Part shown: positions 60,293-64,000 of the stretch, piece by piece
How the letters are laid out: every line of letters begins with the position of its first letter
Position numbering within the stretch: position 1 is the stretch's first letter
Assembly (NCBI RefSeq): GCF_014644435.1
Contig: NZ_BMKR01000037.1
Coordinates: 1-64,000, forward strand
DNA from: Paenibacillus albidus
GTDB taxonomy: Bacteria; Bacillota; Bacilli; Paenibacillales; Paenibacillaceae
Reading direction: 5' to 3'
Length of the DNA stretch: 64,000 bases
Notes under the pieces: model-generated
The model's input: only the letters and a program-made list of their open reading frames with translations
Database searches by the model: none
What the model was told of the DNA's origin: nothing
Translations under genes and position numbers: made by a program

Positions 60293-61372
60293 TTAGCCCT
60301 TCTGCGATTCCAATTCTTTCAACGTAGGATAATCCGTATAACCCTTGCTTCCACTACCATAAAATGTTGCAGGATCTGCTTCATTTAATGGAGCGCCTGC
60401 TTTAAGTCGTTCCACAAAATCCGGATTAGCCAATGACCATACCCCAATAGGTGCCAGATCAGCAAGACCACTCTCGATATCAACACCAATATTCTCCAGT
60501 CCCCGTCCAGCCCGATTGACTAACAACGGATTCGTCCATAAGGAACGAATATCTTGAAGCAATTCATCGTTTCCGAGGTGCATAATATGAAGGTAAGCTA
60601 AATTCAATTTTGCTAATTCCTGTGTAAGATAACGATAAAGATCAGGACCTTGTTCACCATCTTGAATCCCACCAAGAGGGGTCCCTGGCGAAATGCGGAA
60701 GCCAGTTCTCTCTGCCCCGATCTCGTCAATGATGGCTTTGGCTACTTCAATCGCGAAGCGAGCTCGATTTTCTATAGATCCACCATATTCATCCGTACGT
60801 TTATTGGAATTTTCACCGATAAATTGGTTGATTAGATAACCATTTGCTCCATGAATTTCAACGCCGTCAGCGCCTGCTTCAATAGCAGCGGCCGCAGCTT
60901 TACGATAATCTGCAATGGTTATTTGAATCTCTTCTTTACTCAACTCACGTGGTACGGGGATATCCTGCATGCCTGTAGCCGTAAACGTTTCTACTCCTGG
61001 TGCAATTGCAGATGGTGCAACTGGCTGCCGATGATGAGGAGTATTGTCAGGGTGCGACACACGACCGACATGCATTAATTGAATATAAATATACCCGCCT
61101 GCTTCATGCACGGCATCCGTAACCTTTTTCCACCCTTCAATATGCTTTTCCGTATAGATCCCAGGTGTTCTTAAGTAACCTTGACCATCATCAGAAGGTT
61201 GTGCACCTTCTGTAATAAGGAGTCCCATCGATGCTCTTTGAGCATAATACAGGGAGCTTAATTCTCCCGGTGTACCATCTTCCTCTGCTCTGCTGCGTGT
61301 CATAGGCGCCATCGCCAAGCGATGTGGTAATTCCAGATTTCCAATTTTCGTTTTACTCCATAATTTTTCCAT
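60293..61372 (-). CDS. Alkene reductase, Old Yellow Enzyme family (NemA/OYE-like)
   Basis: A 359-residue FMN enzyme reducing activated alkenes, quinones or nitro-compounds with NAD(P)H. The N-terminus has LPHRLAMAPMTRSRA, with Thr at the position that tunes FMN in classical OYEs (Cys in NamA). VEIHGANGYLINQFI carries the substrate-binding His-Asn pair. It is thus of the classical class, unlike NamA at 44.8 kb. ATG 61372 follows AGAGGAG. It lies before an SDR gene and a TetR gene on the same strand. Confidence 0.92.
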   Translation of the reverse strand: MEKLWSKTKIGNLELPHRLAMAPMTRSRAEEDGTPGELSSLYYAQRASMGLLITEGAQPSDDGQGYLRTPGIYTEKHIEGWKKVTDAVHEAGGYIYIQLMHVGRVSHPDNTPHHRQPVAPSAIAPGVETFTATGMQDIPVPRELSKEEIQITIADYRKAAAAAIEAGADGVEIHGANGYLINQFIGENSNKRTDEYGGSIENRARFAIEVAKAIIDEIGAERTGFRISPGTPLGGIQDGEQGPDLYRYLTQELAKLNLAYLHIMHLGNDELLQDIRSLWTNPLLVNRAGRGLENIGVDIESGLADLAPIGVWSLANPDFVERLKAGAPLNEADPATFYGSGSKGYTDYPTLKELESQKG

Positions 61373-61416
61373 TTTGTACACTCCTCTTGAAATTAATTTA
61401 ACAACGAAATTTATGA

Positions 61417-62115
61417 TTAAGTAAGATGTGGGTATAGTGCAGAAATGCCACCAGCAAGTGCACCTTGTAACATCCGGCTGGTATCATCAGCAAGAATTTC
61501 AAAGCTGCCAGATTGGATGCCATCAATAGCTATTTTTGCGATATCTGAAGGATTCGATTTGGGAGCATCTATACCGGTTGTCATGTCTGTCTCCATAAAG
61601 CCTACATGTAACCCTGCTACTCTAACATTATGAGGATACAAGTTTAAACGTAAATCGTTCGTCAATGCCCATGCTGCAGCCTTCGCAGCTGTATAAGCAC
61701 CCGCTGTTCCCGAACTAAACCAAGATAATGCGGAAAGGATATTTAAAATCGATCCTCCCCCGTTTTTTTCAATGATCGGTGCAAAAGCACGAACCATGGA
61801 TAGCGTACCGAAGAAATGCGTATCAAATTCCAACTGTATTTTTCCCACATCTCCTTCCAGCAAAGAAGCGCCTGTAGATGATCCTGCATTGTTGATTAAA
61901 AGCGTAACATCTTTAGCAAGGATGGCAGCTGCAGCAACTTCATCTGGTTTTGTAACATCAAGCTTTACAGGTGTAACGCCTGGAATATCAATGGTCTCCG
62001 GATTTCTTGCACCTGCATAAACTTTAGCCCCTCTAGATAGAAGTTCAAGGGTAAGCTGGCGGCCTAATCCTCGGTTTGCTCCAGTGACAAATGCAACTTG
62101 TTCAGAAATGTTCAT
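61417..62115 (-). CDS. Short-chain dehydrogenase/reductase (classical SDR)
   Basis: A 232-residue NAD(P)-dependent oxidoreductase. The cofactor motif is VTGANRGLGRQL (9-20), NNAG at about 74, the catalytic Ser in LNILSALSWF, and Tyr-Lys in AYTAAKAAAW. No substrate can be named. AAAAAGGAG precedes ATG 62115. The 220 bases upstream, up to the TetR gene, contain two GAACGATC sites (62218, 62305), probable contacts for the TetR protein at 62335. Confidence 0.9.
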   Translation of the reverse strand: MNISEQVAFVTGANRGLGRQLTLELLSRGAKVYAGARNPETIDIPGVTPVKLDVTKPDEVAAAAILAKDVTLLINNAGSSTGASLLEGDVGKIQLEFDTHFFGTLSMVRAFAPIIEKNGGGSILNILSALSWFSSGTAGAYTAAKAAAWALTNDLRLNLYPHNVRVAGLHVGFMETDMTTGIDAPKSNPSDIAKIAIDGIQSGSFEILADDTSRMLQGALAGGISALYPHLT

Positions 62116-62217
62116 TGTATTAGCTCCTTTTTGTTTTTAATTACAATTCTTCATAAAATTCAGTAAACTGTGACTCATTTTAAAAAGTTCTAGGGATAGA
62201 ACGGCGTCCTCATTCGA

Positions 62218-62312
62218 GAACGATCATACTAGAATAAACACAGGCAATTATACTAATATCTTTCTAGGCTGAATCTTCAAATTAGCTCAAGTATGCTAAT
62301 TCGGGAACGATC
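62218..62312. promoter_or_regulatory. GAACGATC sites between SDR and tetR genes
   Basis: GAACGATC occurs at 62218-62225 and 62305-62312, and again upstream of the tetR gene at 62950-62957. The related half-site GAATGATC forms the palindrome at 59591. These are plausible half-operators of the paralogous TetR proteins. Confidence 0.55.
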
Positions 62313-62334
62313 TTCACAAGTATATATACAATAA

Positions 62335-62913
62335 TTACTTAGTTAATAGTTTAATCGATAAATCGGCTATACGGTGTAATTTTTCTTTACGTATGGAAGT
62401 CCTTGTCATTACCCTTAACCCTACAAAAACTGCATGCAGATGTTCCGCTAGATCGTCGGCATTATAATCTGAGCTAAACTCTCCATCCTGCTGTCCCCGC
62501 AGAATAATATCTTTGAACAGTTGTTCTGATAATGTAAACAATTCTGTGGTCTTTAAATCCACCTCAGTATCCCGCATTGCCAATTCCACCGCTGAATTCA
62601 CCATCAAACAACCGGAAGGTGAATCTTCTTTAACAGATATCACGAAACTAAAAATAAGTTGAAGTGCCTCCGTTGCATTCTTAGAGCGTTTAACTTCTCC
62701 TACAAGCTCAGCATTTACTTTATCGCGAAATCGGTCCATTGCTTTTAGAAACAGCGTATGCTTGTCGCCAAATGTGTCATATAAACTTCTTCGATGAATT
62801 CCCATATGCTTGACCAGATCCATCATAGATGTCTTCTCGTAACCTTGTTCCCAAAAGAGCTTCATCGCCTTTTCTAATACCACGTTCTCTTCGAATTCTT
62901 TGCTTCTTGCCAT
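62335..62913 (-). CDS. TetR-family transcriptional regulator
   Basis: A 192-residue regulator with the DNA-binding block LFWEQGYEKTSMMDLVKHMGIHRRSLYDTFGDKHTLFLKAM and the Cys block SPSGCLMVNSAVELA. It is a close paralogue of the regulator at 57833. Start ATG 62913 follows GGGAGGG. GAACGATC sites lie both upstream and downstream of it. It probably controls the SDR and ene-reductase genes that follow on the same strand, and itself. Confidence 0.9.
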   Translation of the reverse strand: MARSKEFEENVVLEKAMKLFWEQGYEKTSMMDLVKHMGIHRRSLYDTFGDKHTLFLKAMDRFRDKVNAELVGEVKRSKNATEALQLIFSFVISVKEDSPSGCLMVNSAVELAMRDTEVDLKTTELFTLSEQLFKDIILRGQQDGEFSSDYNADDLAEHLHAVFVGLRVMTRTSIRKEKLHRIADLSIKLLTK

Positions 62914-63021
62914 TCTATTCCCTCCCTGTTATTCAATATAACATTTTGAGAACGATCGGTAAAGAATTTTATGAATGGTAAAAACCATTAAGAATCCCTA
63001 CTAAATTCACACTATTCTCGT

Positions 63022-63798
63022 TTAATTTGATTTAAGAAGCATTTGACCCCAAGTATGCGTAATGAAATCCGGAGCGAACTTCATGGAAAAGCGCATAACC
63101 TTAGTAAAACCTGCATTTACGCGTATTTTGTTTTTTTCCATCCCTTTAATACCGACTTTAACAAGCTTCGCTAATGGCAAAGAGATCACCTTATTCATGA
63201 AACCTTCGTCAAAAGTGTCTGTGAGATTAGTTTCAGAAATAACAGGTGGACAAAGTTCCATCACATGAATGTTTTTTCCTTTTGCCCGGATTTGCTCACG
63301 TAATGCATCACTGAACATGTGGATGCCAGCCTTCGTTGCAGAATAAGTCGGTGCGTTGGCAACTGTAATATTAGCAAGTAGTGAACTAACGTTAACAATC
63401 ATTGCCTCCTGTTGTTTGGCTAACAGTGGCAACAAGGCCTTGGTGATATAGATTGTCCCATTCAAGTTTGTGGCGATTTCTGCGGTTATGTGCTCGAAGG
63501 TAATAGTTTCATCAAACAAGTCAAATTCGTGTATAATACCAGCGTTATTGAAAATAATATCCAGTTTCGGATAGTGAATCGTGAGTTCTTTAGAAAGCTG
63601 CTCAACGCTTTTGGGATCACTGACATCTGCCGCCATCCCAATAAGTCCGGGATTGTTCTTTACTATCTGGTCGATGCGTTGTTGTGAACGCCCCGTGATA
63701 ATCACAGTATTTCCCATGTCGAGAAAACGTTTAGCAAAAGCAAATCCAATCCCGGAGGTCCCACCTGTCACCAATATTGTTCTATTTTTTAATTTCAT
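63022..63798 (-). CDS. Short-chain dehydrogenase, DltE-like
   Basis: A 258-residue SDR. The cofactor motif is VTGGTSGIGFAF (10-21), NNAG at about 86 (IFNNAGII), the catalytic Ser in IVNVSSLLAN and Tyr-Lys in TYSATKAGIHM. The sequence resembles DltE and related oxidoreductases. The ATG overlaps the stop of the preceding gene by four bases (ATGA), so the two are translationally coupled, and a joint role is likely. Confidence 0.9.
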   Translation of the reverse strand: MKLKNRTILVTGGTSGIGFAFAKRFLDMGNTVIITGRSQQRIDQIVKNNPGLIGMAADVSDPKSVEQLSKELTIHYPKLDIIFNNAGIIHEFDLFDETITFEHITAEIATNLNGTIYITKALLPLLAKQQEAMIVNVSSLLANITVANAPTYSATKAGIHMFSDALREQIRAKGKNIHVMELCPPVISETNLTDTFDEGFMNKVISLPLAKLVKVGIKGMEKNKIRVNAGFTKVMRFSMKFAPDFITHTWGQMLLKSN

Positions 63799-64000
63799 TC
63801 TGCATCATCTACTTTCAATATGACTTTCCCTTGGCTATGCCCTGTCGCAATCTTAGCAATCGCGGCATTCACTTGGTCAAAGGGGTACTCGGAATCAATC
63901 ACCGGCTTAATATTTGTTGTTTCAAGATACTGTGTGAAAGCTGCTAATTGCTGACCATTCGGCTGTACGTACAGGAAGTCATAACTCTTCTTTTGCCATT
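63795..64000 (-). CDS. Zinc-type alcohol dehydrogenase/quinone oxidoreductase family protein (C-terminal part; gene continues beyond the window)
   Basis: The last ~67 codons are visible, ending at 63795. LYVQPNGQQLAAFTQYLETT followed by IKPVIDSEYPFDQVNAAIAKIATGHSQGKVIL is the standard C-terminus of MDR-type NADPH:quinone or enoyl reductases. The start and the cofactor domain lie outside the window. The stop overlaps the SDR gene's start. Confidence 0.85.
   Translation of the reverse strand, partial: WQKKSYDFLYVQPNGQQLAAFTQYLETTNIKPVIDSEYPFDQVNAAIAKIATGHSQGKVILKVDDAE

Overview
The window looks like chromosomal DNA of a spore-forming Bacillales bacterium, most likely Paenibacillus or a close relative. 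The basis is spore genes (a GerA/GerC/GerB germinant-receptor locus, a CotF-like coat protein beside a manganese catalase, several CotJC remnants), an AbrB regulator, a YesM/YesN-type sensor and AraC response-regulator pair driving a sugar ABC transporter, an SLH-anchored surface protein, and strong AGGAGG-type ribosome sites with frequent TTG and GTG starts. This is inferred from gene content; no rRNA gene is present to settle it.

Left third (1-30 kb). The extreme left carries an rRNA-leader-like motif on the minus strand. Next come a ruined Cys/Met PLP-enzyme gene and a decaying germinant-receptor operon (A subunit apparently missing its N-terminus, C subunit intact, B subunit cut after two helices). 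Then follow an MFS exporter, manganese catalase plus CotF, a LysE exporter, an amino-acid permease, a phosphodiesterase fragment, a HAD phosphatase and AbrB. An alpha-galactoside unit fills 11.3-20.4 kb: GH36 alpha-galactosidase, sugar-binding lipoprotein, response regulator, histidine kinase and two permeases. After it are CapA, DUF1877, a methyltransferase, an NAD-epimerase, an aldo/keto reductase, a PPOX protein, an ECF sigma/anti-sigma pair, a membrane-anchored hydrolase and a DUF1801 protein.

Middle (30-49 kb). A very large GLUG/Fn3/SLH surface protein gene is broken by one frameshift. It is followed by a series of transporter and regulator pairs with readable control sites: MFS/MerR (35-37.7 kb), MFS/TetR (40-42 kb), GH4 glycosidase/AraC (42-44.7 kb), the ene-reductase NamA with a MarR regulator (44.7-46.3 kb) and TetR/MFS (46.9-49 kb). 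Between them lie a Ser/His/Arg-rich small protein facing a Hanks-type kinase, a GNAT, and short remnants of NmrA, TetR and CotJC genes.

Right third (49-64 kb). This region holds a tnpB-only IS200/IS605-type element, a complete thiolase - acetoacetate decarboxylase - CoA-transferase operon (the route from acetyl-CoA to acetone), and a run of oxidoreductases (aldo/keto reductase, Old Yellow Enzyme, several SDRs, a quinone-oxidoreductase-like protein) interleaved with TetR regulators. A TetR/aldo-keto reductase/SDR module at 57.6-60.1 kb has a second, mostly destroyed copy at 49.3-51.9 kb. The tnpB element sits exactly where the homology between the two copies stops. No tRNA, CRISPR array or prophage was seen.
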